Origin: Akkermansia muciniphila
GTDB taxonomy: Bacteria > Verrucomicrobiota > Verrucomicrobiia > Verrucomicrobiales > Akkermansiaceae
Direction of reading: 5' to 3'
DNA length: 5,926 nt
NCBI GenBank assembly: GCA_943324575.2
Contig: CALPMD020000089.1
Coordinates: 1-5,926 of the forward strand
The notes under the pieces were generated by a model. The model was given only the letters and a program-made list of their open reading frames with translations, was not told the DNA's origin and did no database searches. Shown here piece by piece: positions 5,412 to 5,926 of the stretch. Numbering within the stretch: the first letter of the stretch is position 1; every line of letters begins with the position of its first letter. A program made the position numbers and the translations under genes.

Positions 5412-5926
5412 TGGCTGCCGCCGCCCCACCGCTCCGTGTTGTCCTGCTTGGCCCTCCGGCTTCGGGTAAGGGCACCCAGGGGCGGCGTCTCGCCCACAGC
5501 CTAGGCCTCGGCTACCTCGGCACCGGTGCGGTACTCCGTGAAGAAATCGAGCAGGGGACTTTGCTCGGCCAACAGGCGCAACCCATCCTCGCCCGCGGCG
5601 GTTACCTGCCCGACGAGCTGATGTGCCCGATCATTGCGGACTGGTTGTCGCGTCAAAGCGGTGGCTGGGTGCTCGACGGATTTCCGCGCAGCCTCCCACA
5701 GGCCGAATTCCTCGACCACTGGCTGGCGAGTCGGAATCTAAAGCTCGATGCCGCCGTGCTGCTCGAAGTTCCCTTGCCCGAACTGCTCGCCCGCATCGCC
5801 GATCGCGTCGAATGCCCCGACTGCCGCTGGACGGGTCAACGCGCCCAACTCAATGAGGGCAACCGCTGCCCGGTTTGCGGCCACGCCGCCCACAGTCGCG
5901 CGGATGACGACGTGGATAACTTCCTC
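5411..5926 (+). CDS. adk: Adenylate kinase, 5' part
   Basis: Adenylate kinase converts ATP and AMP to two ADP in the cytosol. The frame is open from this ATG to the window end, giving 172 of an expected 210-220 residues. Visible motifs are the P-loop GPPASGKGTQ (14-23), the AMP-site GTGAVLR (37-43), DGFPRS (89-94) followed by Q97, the R128/R132 pair, and RADDD (163-167). The LID carries C135, C138, C153 and C156, the four-cysteine zinc-binding arrangement. Two AMP-site residues differ from the usual STGDMLR (Gly for Ser, Ala for Asp), while T38 and R43 are kept. The start overlaps the secY stop as TGATG, which suggests coupled translation. The secY-adk order is common in bacteria. Confidence 0.95.
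   Translation, partial: MAAAAPPLRVVLLGPPASGKGTQGRRLAHSLGLGYLGTGAVLREEIEQGTLLGQQAQPILARGGYLPDELMCPIIADWLSRQSGGWVLDGFPRSLPQAEFLDHWLASRNLKLDAAVLLEVPLPELLARIADRVECPDCRWTGQRAQLNEGNRCPVCGHAAHSRADDDVDNFL

Noticed and set aside
4521..5429. 302-codon open frame on the minus strand, opposite secY
   Set aside because: The product is rich in His, Asp and Glu with no domain pattern, as expected from the reverse complement of a membrane-protein gene.
5623..5856. 77-codon + strand frame inside adk
   Set aside because: It is out of frame with adk, whose motifs run through the whole stretch.

Overview
This window is a ribosomal-protein operon of the spc type, read entirely on the + strand and cut at both ends. 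The order is rplN (3' part), rplX, rplE, rpsH, rplF, rplR, rpsE, rplO, secY, adk (5' part). Every gene is recognisable from conserved family motifs. Apart from short intercistronic gaps there is no non-coding stretch, and no RNA gene, mobile element or CRISPR array was found.

Organism: a bacterium with moderately GC-rich, C-ending codons. Two genes usual in spc operons are absent: rpsN (S14, normally between rplE and rpsH) and rpmD (L30, normally between rpsE and rplO). As I recall, chlamydiae have the same reduced order. With the protein sequences this suggests the Planctomycetes-Verrucomicrobia-Chlamydiae (PVC) group, most likely a verrucomicrobium. That placement is inference; no database was searched.

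Layout. Positions 1-3267 hold seven tightly packed ribosomal-protein genes for L14, L24, L5, S8, L6, L18 and S5. Only rpsH and rplF have a clear Shine-Dalgarno sequence, and the two leaders are nearly identical. L24 is short, and S5 carries a long Gly/Arg-rich N-terminal extension. Positions 3268-3352 form an 85-base leader with a long imperfect hairpin before rplO (L15). A perfect 14-bp hairpin at 3831-3862 then separates the ribosomal genes from secY and adk. SecY has an apparent eleventh membrane segment at its C-terminus. adk overlaps the secY stop codon by one base and encodes an adenylate kinase with a four-cysteine LID; the window ends before its stop codon.

Function: the first eight products are 30S and 50S subunit proteins. 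SecY is the membrane channel through which many new proteins are exported, and adenylate kinase balances the adenine nucleotides. No wholly new system is visible. The points worth a second look are the three intercistronic RNA hairpins, the S5 extension, the SecY C-terminal segment, the short L24 and the missing S14 and L30 genes.
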